NCBI GenBank assembly: GCA_963921935.1
Contig: OY998176.1
Span: 49,749,813 to 49,813,812 of the forward strand
From: Galeruca laticollis
Taxonomy: Eukaryota > Arthropoda > Insecta > Coleoptera > Chrysomelidae
Direction: 5' to 3'
Length of the DNA stretch: 64,000 nucleotides
The position numbers and the translations under genes are program-made. Under the pieces are notes generated by a model that saw nothing but the letters and a program-made list of their open reading frames with translations, made no database searches and was not told where the DNA came from. Positions 28,401 to 43,400 of this stretch are shown in pieces. Each line of letters starts with the position of its first letter. The stretch's first letter is position 1.

Positions 28401-31400
28401 TATATTGTTTTGTTACAAACAATCGGTTTTTAAAATTTTTAAATATCCCTACGATTAACTTGACCAATTGTTCAAATATTACAATAAATAATAACTATAA
28501 ATACTCGTAAATATGATTAAATACGTAATATTTGTTAAGCTAAAAACATTGATTATTATAATTTTCGATAACTATGTACTGTGTATAAATGAACAATAAT
28601 ATATTGTATGAAATATTTGTTAGAATAAAATATTTCTAATAATGTAACATTTTCCAACAAATAAACGTCAACAAAAATATTTAGTAGTCGCGGATGAAGT
28701 ATAGTATCTTACTCGCGTATAATGAGTTATTATTCCCTCAGTGATTTATGCCACTCGCTGGCGCTCGTGGCAGTAAACTTCACCTCGTGAATAATAGCCT
28801 TCATTATACGCTCGCTGAATAATATACTATTATTGCTATTAGATTTCCAGTAATCCGGAAATTTGACTGCTAATAAGCTTATTAAATATATAGAAAAGTA
28901 GGAGGCATCAGGGCATTTGTTGGTATTAAGTTCAGAGATTTTTTCATAGATTTTCTAAATTTCAATATGACAAGAGGTCACACTAACCGTGGATGTAATA
29001 TGGGTATCATATGGATGTAAGGAATGATTTTTATACACAGAAGAAAATTGTTTATCAAACATATTGGCAATATCAATCCCATTAAAAGCTGTACGATCAC
29101 CTAGAGTCATTATATCGGGTATAGTGTTATTCTCCCTTTTGATGCTTACAAATTTCCAAAAGGATTTAACATTATTAACAATAGAATGTTCAGTGCATTG
29201 AATGTAATCTTCCTAACACTGTCTTGCTAAAAATTTACATCTAGATCTTAAATTACTAAATGCTGCAAAGCTTTCTGGACATCTTGAGCTCTTATAAATC
29301 TTGTGCGCTGATTTCTTCTCATAAAGTAATTTCATCAGCTTCCTTTCACAGATTTTTTTAAGAGCGACCAATGATGGAATAAATAATGTCATGAAATATA
29401 GAAATTATATCATTAATTGGACCCTCCCAATTAATTGCTTTGAGAGACGGACAAATTGCTGCATAGTCAGCATGAAGGAAGTCATAATAATACTCTTCAC
29501 CAGATGAATATTCTTTAGCGATTTTGAGTGGCAGATTACATTGAAGTGGAGGATGATGGGAATCATCTGGAATTAAAATGTCGACATCCTTCAGTACCTC
29601 AACTTCAACTAGTGATAAAATGAGGTCCTCTATCGTGTGATATTTCGTTGGACCAGAAAAGATTAAGGAAAGCACAGATGTTCGATATCGCTTCAATATA
29701 ATCAATCTCAGATGTGTAGCTGTAGGCTAATGGGAAGTAATGGAACTATAATCGTCTACATCCCATATTGCTGAAGGAAGATTAAAATCACCAGACAGGA
29801 AGAGGTTTGCACTGGCACATTGCTCACTTATGGTGATTAGCTGATCAAAGTATGATTAGTAAACAGTAGATATAGATTTGGGTGGAAAATAAACACTACC
29901 AATTATAAATTTGTTATTAAAGACAACAAACAACTGTTCAATCGAAAGGATCAAACTGAGTTAGATAAGAAGAAAATATTTTCTTAGTAGCAATCAATAC
30001 ACCCCCACCCCTGCTGAAAACACTGAATTTAATAGAAAGATCTGTTCTATAGACATTATAGTTGAGAAGTTCAAGTTCAGAATCTGTAAATTTGGGTGTA
30101 TGCCAGATTTTAGTGAAGATAATGATATTGTAAGAACAATTGCTAACATTCAAGCTGAGGTCAATTAGTTTAGTTCTAAGTCCTCTAACATTTTGGTAAT
30201 AAAGCGAAGGGCTGCCCAAATTCAGTTTTTTATAACGATTATCGGCGTATTGTTAAAGAATTTAATAATCAAATTCTGTTGACGCACTAGCTTCGTTTTT
30301 CGCCGAGTCGTATTGCTTTTTCTGATAGTCTGATCAGATTGGAAAAATACTTTGTTTGCGTGACCTAATTTAACTTTATTTCTTAAGACTTCATGCTCCT
30401 CTCGAACACAAGAAAGAACAACTTTTATTGGGCGATGTCCGTTTTGGTTCTTCAATCCAAAACGAATTTTTTTGTATCATTGATGTTTACCACACCTTCA
30501 TTAACTTCAGTTAAAACTTATTTAACTTGGTTTTCATCCTCGGATGTTGTTGATAATTCAGGTAGATTGAAGATCAATAAATTGTTTGCTCTTTTTTGGC
30601 TTCCGTGGAGTTCATTTATGATGTCATCAGTTACTCTTTTCATCCCCTAATTACTGAATTTCAGCTTTGATCAAGTTAACTTCTGATTAAAGGTTTTCAA
30701 CTTCACTTAAAATTTTGGGCACACTTTTGAATGTAAGACAGCAATTGGAACAAAAGTAGAACAAAGTTCTCTTCTGAATCACAACAGCTTGAAGTTCAGA
30801 TGCACTTAAGCCAGTACATTGTTCAGTCGGATGTAAGATGATATGCGAGCTATCGCAAGCCACTGGTTTATCACCGATAATTTCATCACAGTATGAGCAC
30901 TTGTTATCAACCATTTTACCAATTCCAGTGGAGCATTAACGTATGCATAATATCGGTACTATTATTCCTGGACTAATGAGCGTTTAAAAATCAATTAAAC
31001 TCTTATCAAATGAAACTTTTAGGTTTTTTTAGTAACTTATTATACAAAGCATAAACAAATAATAAATAACTAAACATAAATATGTTAGACGATCCCGGAA
31101 TAAAAAAAACGAAGTTTTCTTAACGAATTATAACCACTTTAACTTGTATAAATCTAGTAGTGTTCACATCACAACAATTACAATATGAAATTTTCGTTGA
31201 ATTTTTTTCATTATAAGTATTTAGTAAATCCTGTTTTATTAAATGTAACGTTAATTTTATCAACTTACCAATTGATTAGATGCAACAGAAATATCGGTAA
31301 CTCTTCCCCAATATACAGGCACCGAATCATACAATCGGTTTGGCTCCCAACCAACCACTTTTAAATAATCCCTTGTACCAGCAAAAAGACATTCTCCATC

Positions 31401-34400
31401 TGGATTAAACGTCAAACATCTGACAGCTCCTACGTCACTCTCCGTCGATACTAAATTGAAGTTTTCCAAGTCGAAGAAATTTACGGATCTATCAATGCTT
31501 CCAGTGGCTAAAAGAAATTCGTGGGGGTGGAATTCCACGCACGTCAACGGATTCATGTGGTCTTTGAATTCTTTGAGAACTCGACTGACTCGCAGATCCC
31601 AAATTTTTAGCGTAGAATCTTCACCACCGGTCGCTATCCATTGTCCGTCAGGACTGAATTTGACGCTGTTTACCGTACCTAAAATTTATTGGTTACAGAA
31701 ACATTGTAATCATTTTTAATTACAAATATTAATTCAGAGTAATTAATATTTATGGCAACCTTTACTTATCAAAATGTAAAATTGCAGTTAATGGAAAATG
31801 GATAATTTTTTCTCTGAAAGGAATTTCAGAGATGAAGCTACACTATAAAAATTGATGCATGTCATAGAGCGAGTATGAGATCACAGTCGAACAACATTGC
31901 CAGATTGTGAAAGTAGTGGAGATGAAGGAAATGTAAAATAATGAGGCATAACCTCATTGTGAAATGAGGCATAACCTCATTGTGACTGTTGAATGTGGCA
32001 GTGGTGGATATTTTATAATTTAGAAGTTTTAGTACTTCAAATTATATTTACATACATCTCTAGATTTATGATACCTTCAAAATGGAAGACATCACAGAGT
32101 TTACCAAGTCGAAAAATATAAAACAGTCTTTGTCTTGGTGAATAAATGAAAAAAAATGAGTATATCACTTTCATGAAAGTAATCTTGTCGTCCAAAACAT
32201 GTGTTAGTTGACATATGCTGTGATTATATGGCCGAACTAAAATAATGAAATAATCTATTTTAAAATTAAGGGACGGCAAAATACATGGCAAACTACAGCA
32301 GCAGATGCAAAAAAATGGCAGTTAATAAAAATACCAAAAATGCCATACACCTAAGTATTCAGTTTTTTTTTCAGAAATGAGCTGCCCACTTTGCAAAAAG
32401 TAATAAAAGCTGTTAGGGATCATGGACATGTTCCACAAATGAATAAAGAAACTGTGAGCAAGATTTTATGTAATATGAATTTTATGTATGGAAAAGTCGG
32501 TAGGAAAAGCATGTTCATTGAACGTAAAGAAATAATAGTGTTAAGAAGAAATTACTTCTTGAAAATTAACAATCTTGAAAATATTAACAATAAAACTGAC
32601 TACATGGATGAGGTGTAAGTTATTCAGATACATACTGTAAAATACGTAAGACAGGATGGAAACATTACACATTCACGACAAGTCCTTATTGGAAGCAGGT
32701 CAACTGGTTTTTTTTTGGATTTGGGAAGTAGATCCCATTCAAGAATGAGGATAATAAACATGGACACTCGTTTCATGATAAAGCGCCCTTCATAACGACT
32801 TTATTTAAAACACACAATACAGGCACCGCTAAGAGGAACTTAGGTCAACTGGTTTAAAACAGCCATCTGGAAAAGGTAGCTGTTTGATAGTCACATATAT
32901 GGAGAAAGCAGTAGCCGGTTTTTAACAAATGATACATTGCTGTAATGATATATTAACAGGTAGGAAGGCAGGAGGTACAAAACAGGTTCCAGAACACTAT
33001 CTTAGAGAGCACCGGAACTGATTGGATAGATGATAGTTGTTATGCCTCGAAATTGAACAAGGTAATGACTGCCATGGAGGTAAGATTTTAGTGGAATTTT
33101 TTTTGGATTCTATATAGGAAACCATTGCGCATTATGCTATGTCAAGCAATGCTCTGACACAGTATTTCTTATCTTATAAGGATTGATGAATATATTCACA
33201 GACACAGTGAGTTTGTTCAGTAGTTGCTTGCTGAGATTGAAAATAAAATTGGTGGCATGGAAGTGAATTAGTTTTTGTTATTCTAGAAATTGAGAGTAAG
33301 CGGTAAGAGGTCTCTAAGATGAGACTAGCTCCGGAACTTTTCCAGGTTGTTTCAATGTTGTCAAAACGTAGTGATAGCTCAGCACATAAATTACTTTGCT
33401 TTTGTGAGACAAGGGGTATGTTCCATTTCCAATTGGTGTAAAGTTGAACGGAAGACGACATGGAGCCCAGGGGATATATTTTGCACAAAGAGTCCTCTTT
33501 AAACTATCCCAAAACCGCTTGGTACTGGGTGCTCCCAACATGATGTGGAGTTTGTGATCATGGATCGTACCCTGATGCAACTGAACTCAGCGGATCTAGA
33601 CTGGGAGGTCGATAAATAACCCTCAAGCTAACATGTGAAGATACCGCGGCAATGGCTGAATGACACTAGAGTGATATCCAAAGGCCACAAGGCCAGGATA
33701 ATCAAAAGATATCTCCCAAGCTGAAAGGCCAGGATCTACAAAAGCTAACAGGGTCAAAACAGTAGAAGAGGTAAACCACATGACAGATACAGATATTAAG
33801 ACTGCAAAGTTATCTGGTATCTCGAAAGCAAAAATAGGAAAACTGGTAAAGAAAGGACAAAATTACATACAAGCCAAAAGGGTTGTAATCAAAGCCAACT
33901 TTATCAGATCTGTCGCAAAGGCAAAATAGATACCGTCAGAACCTGCAAAACAAATGACACCGATCAAAGGCTCGAAGTGGCCCAGGTCAGACGGAAATAC
34001 ACTGCCTGAAAGCCAACGCAAAGGGAAAATGCCAAAAACCCAGGGTGTAACTTTTACTGAGGCCCGGAGATCAGGATGGATATGGATAAGCTTAAAGCAG
34101 TTCAAAAATTCATTATGGACGCATATTAGTCAATTCCGGAGGGAGGACCACAGGTCTGCTTCTGAAAGTCTACACCTGGACCGGGTTTTCTGGAGTTAAC
34201 GTGTGCAGATGACAAAAGCGCAAGATAGGCGAAGGATATCATCCTAAATGTAAAGCCTTGGGAAAAGGCATCCCTTATGGCATTAGAGTGCGAGGAAATA
34301 TCGAAGCCCTGTGTATATGCCGTCTTTGTACCAGATGAAAAAGGAGAACGGCTTGAGCCCAAAAGGGTCTTTAACAGGTTAAGGATAGGTAACTATGCGC

Positions 34401-37400
34401 TCAGGACAGTCTGGGGAAGTAAATCATCTGACAAGGGGGTCTTGTGTATCTTCTCGATGGATCCTGAATCCAGGGAAGAGATTCTTCTTCGGCATTTTCC
34501 CATTATGAGCTCGCCGTTTTTTTCCCTCCACAGTTTCCTTAAGTTCTAACTTCTTCTCTCAGATCTTTATCTGAAATCGCTTGTCCAATGTGGGTTTTCC
34601 ACCTGAGAGCTGGTTTTCCTCTACGTCTCTTTCCCGGGGATTCCCATTTTAAAACCTGTTTGGCCATCTGTTATCCGGAATTCTTTGTATGTGACCATAC
34701 CATTTTAATGCCCTATTTTCTAGCGTCCTTCTCGTAGAGCATTTATTGCCCATTCTTTGCCACATTTCTTCCGTTCTTATTCTTTCATTTCTTGCGAGTT
34801 TTAAACATATTCGAAAATAGTATTATATATTATTATTATTATTATCTTCGAAAATAGTCCAGTACCACAGTTCTTATTTTGTTTCTGACGTTGGGGAGGA
34901 GCTTCACAGGATAAATATGAATCCTTACTTGGGGTTGCGAAATTTAACGTTTTGACCTAAGGAAGGCAAGAAAAAACTTCAGAGGAAAAGGGTTCCCATG
35001 ACTTAGGGGATAACATATCAAGCCCAGAAGCTTAAGAGGAGGAGCAGCCTTCTGGAAGTGGAGTCAGTCTGCTCAAAAGGACATCTGTCCAAGAGCTGAC
35101 TGTACTCATGGAGGAAGGAGAGCCCACTGAACCAGAACCGGAGATCTTTTCACAGTGAAGAGTCAGGTAAGAATTCTGCAGGCCAACCTTCAGCATGCAA
35201 AAGCTGCATCTGCAACGCTTGTTAGGAGACTGGAGCAAGAAGGCATTGATATGTTCCTCCTGCAGGAACCATGGAGGATAAGCGAAAATATTGCTGGCCT
35301 GTCAACCAAACAAGGTAAGGTTCTATATTCCCCTAAGGCTATAAGGTGAAGAGCGTGTATAATTCACAGTAACAGACTAGATTGCATACTAATACCTTCA
35401 CTTTGCACATAAGACATTGTTACAGGTATCCTAACAATACCCATGGAATATGGAGATAGCACAATGGTGGTCTTTTCGGCATTCTTCCTGGGAGACGAGG
35501 ATCCTTGTCCACTTCATAGTTGCACAATGTGTGGGAAATAGATTGCAGCTAATCTTAGGGTGTGACGCTAATGCACACCACACCATAATATGGGGCAGTA
35601 CGAACTTCAATAAAAAGAGGTGTGTCCATTTTAAATATCATCTTATATGGGGGTTTAATAAATTCTAATATAAGGAATAAACCTGCTTTTGTCACTAATG
35701 TACGCAAAGAAGTTTGAGGCTTAACACTTTGTACGAACATCATTAGCGTTAGTATAACAAATTGGCATGTTCCTGACGAATCCTCATGTGTGAAACACAG
35801 ACATATAAGATTAGATCTGAACATTTTTCCATCGCAGATTAAATATCGTAACCCAAGAGAAATAAACTGGCAAGGATTGCGGAAAATCTAGAGAGAGGTA
35901 TGGAAGTAATTAAAGGCGTAGAAGCTATAAATTCGTCAGCGGAGGTGGTAAGCGAATCTATTATGGCTGCATACTAAGATACATGTCCAGGAAAAACCAA
36001 AAAGAACACGGTAATTACAAGGATTGGTGGAATAACGGCTTAAAGAAATTAATGGCAAAAGTCCGAAACTGGTTTAACAAAACTAAAAAAGATCTAGACT
36101 GCAGTACCTACAGGTATAAGCTTACGCAATGCAACAGAGAAACACGCAAAGCCAAAAGGAAATCATGAAGATTCTGCAAAGATATTTCAGATATCACCCC
36201 AAGTTCTCATATCCAAAAAGTCCTGGCAAAGGATAATACAATAAAAAAGAGGTAATTTTCGTTAAGAAAGCCGATGGTACTTATAAAGAAACTGAAGAGG
36301 AAAGTCTAAGAATACTAATAAACAATCACTTTCTGGCCTCATCAATTCTGGACGACACAGGTAGGCATACTAGACAAATGTGGATTAGATGGGCTATAAA
36401 TGAATTTAAACCATACAAGTCCCCTGGGGCAGATGGTATCTACCCCATACTATTGCAGATGGGATTGAAGTTTTATTACCACACCTATGTAAGATCCTTA
36501 AAGCTTAACTATGAAATAAAACAATATAATTTGTTTAAAACTTAGTTCAAATAAATGAAGTTTTAAATAAATTATATTGTTTTATTTCATAGTTCAGTAT
36601 GGATCTTCATCAAGTAAAAGTCTCATTTATTCAATCCTTAAAGCTTGTTTGGCATGGGGTATCACATCAGGAATATGGTAAATGGTCAAGGTCATATACT
36701 AGCCCAAGGTAGGTTTTGTACTATTACATGTTTCCTGTTAAAAACTAAGAGCAAGCAATTTTTTTGGTACACCTACCCTTATGTCCGTGGTACGTAAATA
36801 GTACTCCTTTTTTTCGGGTATCCCACAATTTAATACTGCTATCGGCACTTCCAGAGACCAAAAAGTCTCCATAAGGATGAAAGTCTATACATTTTATTGC
36901 ATATTTGTGACCATTCAATGTCCTAAAATAATAAATAATTCATTATTGCTTGATTCAAAAATTTATTAAAATAATTGGAATTGTGACAAGGAAGGGAGAG
37001 TTATACAACAAAATTGAAAAATTCTATCATATTAGTGAAATGCAAAGGGTATCTTCAACTGCAACGCTAATACTTTCACAAAACACGTTGATATGTAGGG
37101 AAGGCAACATAAATTCAAAGACTTAGAAAAGGGAAAAAATAGTTCCATTAAAAAAAAATGAGCTCGTTTCATGGGTATGAATTAACAAGTGAAATCATAT
37201 CAGAAGGATGAAGAATAACATATATTTTTCTATGATAACGATATTTATCTCAAAAAGTTATAAATATCATCATCGAAAATTAGATTTAAAAATTTTATTA
37301 GATTTAAATAAACCGCTGTAAGTCGACCAATGGCAGAAGCCCTTGTTGTCAGATTGAAAGTACGTTCTGTTGACAAATACTACTTGACTATCCAAGTTGA

Positions 37401-40400
37401 TTAATACAAAGTGGAAGTCGACTAGAAGAATTTGACAATTGACATCAATATCCACAACCAACCTCAAACAGATATCATCCTCGCCGACTTTTTAGTTGTT
37501 TGTTATATTATTTTATAGTAGAAAATGTGCTTCTGAATCCAGGCTTTACCGAGCTAATTCAACAAATCTTCCTCAAGTGGATGTGGACATGGTGTCTCAG
37601 TTACTCGTACCCACCTAAACAGAAGAAGAATAAGCTATCCGGTACTAAATCGAGTTCGGAATTCTGGGGTAACGCAATTTGTGTATGTGTGTTACATCAC
37701 ATGTTATCCAAACAACTTAACCTACATGGAGAACATTTAATTTTCATTATACATACATTTTACATTATATTTTCTATTTTGAAAGCATCATCACTGCAGT
37801 CTAAAATATATATATTTCCAAATTTCTTTGATTACGTGAGAGTTACCTTTTTTAATAAGAGGCACCCGATTAGGAGAACATTATTTGAAAGAGTACGTTT
37901 TGACTTTTGACAGTACTTTGCGCTGGGTGTTAAAGAAAAAAGATAACTAGTCAAAGTTTTCCCTTGTGACAACAGCGCAAAATATCTTTGTTTGCCATTA
38001 GCTGTAACCTACCACAGTCTACCACAAGAATTCAAACTTAATTTTTTTTCATTTTTATTTGAAATCGTAGAGTGGCAATATATCTTATGGCATTATCATT
38101 GAAATCCATGAAACGAGCTCATTAAAATATTCAACATTCTTGTATTTTAAACCCTGCATGTAGTAATTTTTTAAACATATCACTGTAAATCTTTGATGTA
38201 TCAAAATTTTCAATGTCGTCTATACTTAACTCAACTTACAAATGCAGTCAATTAAAACACAATGATACTACACTTCTGTTCGAATTCAGCTATCGGTCTG
38301 TCTAACAGATGACCACTTAACTCTTTCACTCATAGCGTACTACATATAGTCCACCAGTTTGAAGTGCACTTTTGTAATACCATATGAACAATTAACACTG
38401 CATGGCGCCATCTAGGACTTAATAACAGATTTACCCATTTAATAAAATGGTAGACAATTACGATTTCTTTATTTCTAAACTTTTTAGTGCCAGTGGACAA
38501 TTTCGTGTAGTGAGAAACGGTTGCTTTCTTCATTTCCTAAGTTTCAGATAACATTTTTTGCAGTTGGAAACGGTTGTGAGGTAAGTTTTAATTTTTTATT
38601 ACAAGTTTATACTTTGTTTTATTGACTAAAATATCAATTATCAACCAATACACCTTTTTTATCGTAAACTCAACGTATTTTTCTATGTACTATGGGTAGT
38701 ATGTGGTGACATAAAGGATATTTCAGTTGTACTACTGCTAGTACATTGTGATTCAAAGAAAAACTTAAGCTACATACATTTTTTTATTTCTTTGTAGATA
38801 TTTACATTATTAATTATAATAAAAATGAGTGAATATAACAAGAACAAGTCACTGAGTGAAAAAGAACTGTATGACTTGATAGAGGCTGTACTTTCTGATT
38901 TGGAAGAGTTATGCGATGAAGAGACTGATGACATACTGACGTTCGAATATCTCCAGAATGAGAACGGAATTACCGGTAAGATCATCAACTAGTTACTTTT
39001 GCACATCTGATAGGTTAATTTTAGGTTATGATAATGAAACTGACAGTCAAGTGAATGATTTCGAGGCAGAAATTTCTGAATGTGTAGCTTCGCGAAGCTC
39101 AGTATCCGCTGTTATCAATAACGATGACGTTACTTCTCATGATCTACTAAAAACCAAACAAGGGCGTAAACAGTTAATAAAGAACTTTTTGAAGAAACAC
39201 GATTTAACAGAAAAAAGAAACATAACATGGCGAGAAGAAGTAAAGTACATAACGCCCACTACTATACAATGGGCACAAAAAGACAAACCAAATCTTACAC
39301 ACCTAAAATCATCAGTAGATTATTTTTATAAATATTTTGATGACACCTTGTTTGATACTATGGTTACATACACAAACCTTTATCACCTGCAGAATAATAC
39401 ACGCTTTGAGAATACAAATATCAAAAAAATTAAAAAATTTGTGGGCATTCACATTATTATGGGAAACCTAAGTTATCCTCGCATACGACTTATTGGGACA
39501 GCAAACTTAGTGTAAAAGTTGTTGAAAATAATATGTCATACAACAGATTTTCAAAATTACGAACCCATATACATTTTACTGATGCTAATGAACCAAATGA
39601 AACTGATAAATTTTGGAAAGTTAGAATTCTTTAAGACAAAATACGGCATAGGTGTATGCAATTATCTCTTGAAACAAAATTATGTATTGATGAACAAATT
39701 ATTCCTTTCAAGGGACAGCTATACGTTCAGCAATATATAAAAGGCAAACCGTGTCCATGGGGTATAAAACTGTATGCCCTGTGTGGAAGTTACAGTTTAC
39801 TTTACGACTTCGTTTTATACCAAGATCCTACTACGGAACTAAATTCCCTTCATCAAGAAGTTTTTGGTTAAAGTGCAGCTATTGTAATAAAACTTACTGG
39901 AAGAATAATCAATCCAAACCACCAGCTTTACTTCGATAATTATTTTTCTAATTACCAACTATTGCAGTGGCTTCAAAACAGGCCTCCTGTACTGCTAGAA
40001 CAGACCGTTTTGCAAAACCTCCACTTTAGCCAGATAAGTTAATAGCTAAAAAAGAACGAAGATTTTCACAAGAAATCATTAGTGCAGATGGACAAGTCAT
40101 AATGACTAGATGGTTAGATAACAAATGTATAACCATGGCTTCAAATTTTCAGTCAAAAGGGGAAGAAGATACTTTGCAAGAGATGGAGCAAAATAGATAA
40201 AAAGTATCTTATGGTGCCTCGACCAGAAGTTATAAAAGATTACAATGCTAGTATATGGGAGGTGTCGACAAATTAGATTTTTTTATTTCTTTATACAGAA
40301 CTTTCATTAGGTCTAAAAAGTGGACTCTAAGGATGTTTACACATGCTCTTGATTTGGCATGCTGTAACGCATGGCTGGAATATCGAAAAGAAGCGAAGTT

Positions 40401-43400
40401 CCTCAATACAGCACAAAAAGATACTTTCGACCTCTTCCATTTTCGTTTGTATATTGCAGAAGACCTCAAATATTATGGGCAAACGATTAGGAAGCCTGGT
40501 AGACCATATTCAACTGATAACTCACCCCGTTCATCTCTTACAACTAGCAAAAAGAGGTGTCAAGAACATCGACCTATCACAGAAGTTCGATTAGATGGTA
40601 TAGGACACTTTCCTGATTTTGACGATAAACCTACACATTCCCAAACCAGATGTAAATTTCCAAATTGTGCGGGAAAAACACACATTTTCTGCATCAAATG
40701 TAAAGTACATTTATGTATACAAAAAAACAAAATTGTTTTTTATTGTACCACTCAAAGTAAATTCAAATAAAAGATGCTCAAATTATTTTCTATTTTACCT
40801 TCAACTCACAGTGTACTACAGTTAGCACAATTTATATGTCAGCTGTCAAATTAGGTATTATATTTTTTTGCTACTAAAAATCTTTGAAAATATCATTTAT
40901 TTTATAGTGACAATAAAAAAAAATTATATATAAAAACCAAGTCATGACTGAAAGGGTTAAGCAGAGTGAAATCAAGTTGTTTAAAATAGCGTGCATTTGT
41001 TTACACGAGCCTCATTCTTAAGTCGAGATTATATACAGTGCGGATATTAAGTCTTACCCCCGCAGAAAAGTCATTATTTTAGAAAAAAGATTAAAAATTC
41101 TCGAACCCGTCAATTTTTATTTTAATCGAGGTGTTTTATAACATACAAAAAATAGTCACCCCTTTTACCCCCTACATTTGACAGCTATCCTCTCAGATTT
41201 TTTAAATAGCAAGGGGGGTTGTGCAATACTTCGTTGGAAAGGGTTTAAAAAGCAGAACTCAAAAATGTATCACACTTTGCTTTGATCTCAATTATTTGTT
41301 TGTTAGTAACGATTTATTGGTTTAAGTTTCACACTGTGAATAACAATATAAAAAAAATTACACTGGTTTTGCTTTAATTTTGGACACTCAATATAACAAA
41401 AATTATTCAATTTTTATTCTTGAATGCTTATATCGGTTAATTTTTTCCGAATCAATACTTTTGTATTTTTAGAACATACCGTGATTAGAACACTTTTTTA
41501 ATAATCTAGTTGGTGTGTCTTAGGTTTTGATACATGTCAATAAACCAAGCATTATCAATAATTGATTTTAAATAATATTGACAAGAAGAATGTAATAGGA
41601 TTGATATTCAGACCCTACAAAAGGTTAGAGAGGTAATGAAACAAAGGATCTACTTCTGCCAGGAAATAAATGGAGAACATTTCGAGCATTTCCTGTAGTA
41701 AATCAAGTTTTCTTTAGGATAATTTGTCCAGTCCCTTTAATTTTAAAGAATTACTGTAATACATTATTTTTGATAATTTTTATTAATTAATTGTTTCATC
41801 CCAAATTTTAAAATTATATATTTTTGAGTTCTGCTTTTTAAACCCTTTTCAACGAAGTATCGCACGACCCCCCTTGCTATTTAAAAAATCTGAGGGGGTA
41901 GCTGTCAAATTATTCAATTTTCATTCTTGAACGCTTATACCGATTTATTTTTGCCGAATAAATACTTCTGTATTTTTAGAACGTACCGTGATTAGAACAC
42001 TTTTTTAATAATCTAATTGGTGTGTCTTAGGTTTTCATACATGTCAAAAAACAAGCATTTACCAATAATTGATTGTAAATAATATTGACAAAAACAAAGT
42101 GAAATTAACACTTGCAATTTGGTGCCTTTTTTATCCACTACAATCAAAATGGTACATCCTTGTGATTTAGCAGAAAATTGTGGAGCAGTTGTAATATTTA
42201 GTGAAGCAGGCCATAACTACCATGAAGCTGTGAGAATATTTATTGAACGTTTTCCAGATCGTCCAATTGATCGAAATTACTATAGATTACTTGTCACCAA
42301 TTTTTTTGAAACTGGTTCTGTCGAAAACAAGAAACTGGATGGTAGAAAAAAAACTTCTGAGGAAAAACAAGTAGATATTTTGTCTAAATTTGTAGTAAAT
42401 CCATCCAATTCAAGTGGAAATGTTGCTAGCGAATGCGAAGTAAGTCACAGGACTGTTTTAAACATTTTAAAAAAGCAAAAATTTCATCCATATAAAGTGA
42501 AAATGGTGCATGTATTGACACATGATGATCCAGATCGACGACTGCAATATTGTGAAACTATGGATAATACTATTTCACAAGATCCAAATTACTTAAGACA
42601 TATTTCGTCGGATTACTGCAACAGGTTATTAATTGCAAAAAGTCATTAAGTGCAGTTGATATCATATCGAAACTCCCTATGTCCTTTTACCTTATAGCAA
42701 GAAGTCATTTACCTCTCTAACTTATAATTTCGATGTTATACTCTATGTATAAAATCATTAAAGCATTACTCTGGTGTTATGTTTTTATAGAAAATCATTA
42801 TTATGCATAAGTACTTTATCGAAAATTGTCCAAATAGGTATTCTTGATTTTTAATATTGCCAAAACTCATTAAAGCAGTAAATGACTTTTAGTATTCATC
42901 ACAATTCACACTTCGAGCTAATTAGAACTACTTAAACTCGCTATAGTGTATTAATGATTTATGGTAAAACTATACAATCAGATAAACTGGGAGCTACATA
43001 GTACTACTAAAACTCACTATAGGGCAATGATTTCTGGTGAAATTACACAAGAAAGACAAATCATTTAGTGATTTTTATTTTATTGCATGAATAGACACGT
43101 GCTAACTGCAGTGATTCGTTTTCATTCAAAGGCTGAGGAAAAACATCGGCGTCCTTTAAAATTGAGGTTATAATAATTATTATAAAAATGGATAAAAGTA
43201 AATTTTTAGGAGGTCGGGGTGCACAAATACTAGATGCACTTAAACGTCAGGAGAATATGAACAGTGATAGTGATTTTAATCTTGTAAGTGAACTGTCTAC
43301 ATGTCGTATGCAGAGTCCAACTTCCTTTGCTTATGAAGATGATTTAAACATGTCGGTAAGTAACGAGATGATTACATTTTGTAATAAATTAGTTAAACAT

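Larger units (their letters stand above)
33640..36715 (+). mobile_element. second RNase H-type LINE (R1/I-like): ORF1, endonuclease, RT start
   Basis: ORF1: [55 protein letters not shown] (34277-34549). ORF2: [56 protein letters not shown], then [20 protein letters not shown] and the RT beginning [20 protein letters not shown] near 36400-36480, resuming [10 protein letters not shown] after the PLE insertion. Many frameshifts; the RT is cut short near 36715. Confidence 0.8.

Noticed and set aside
37500..37910. 136-codon plus-strand ORF
   Set aside because: No recognisable domain, no codon-level signal, and no splice context; probably chance in AT-rich DNA.
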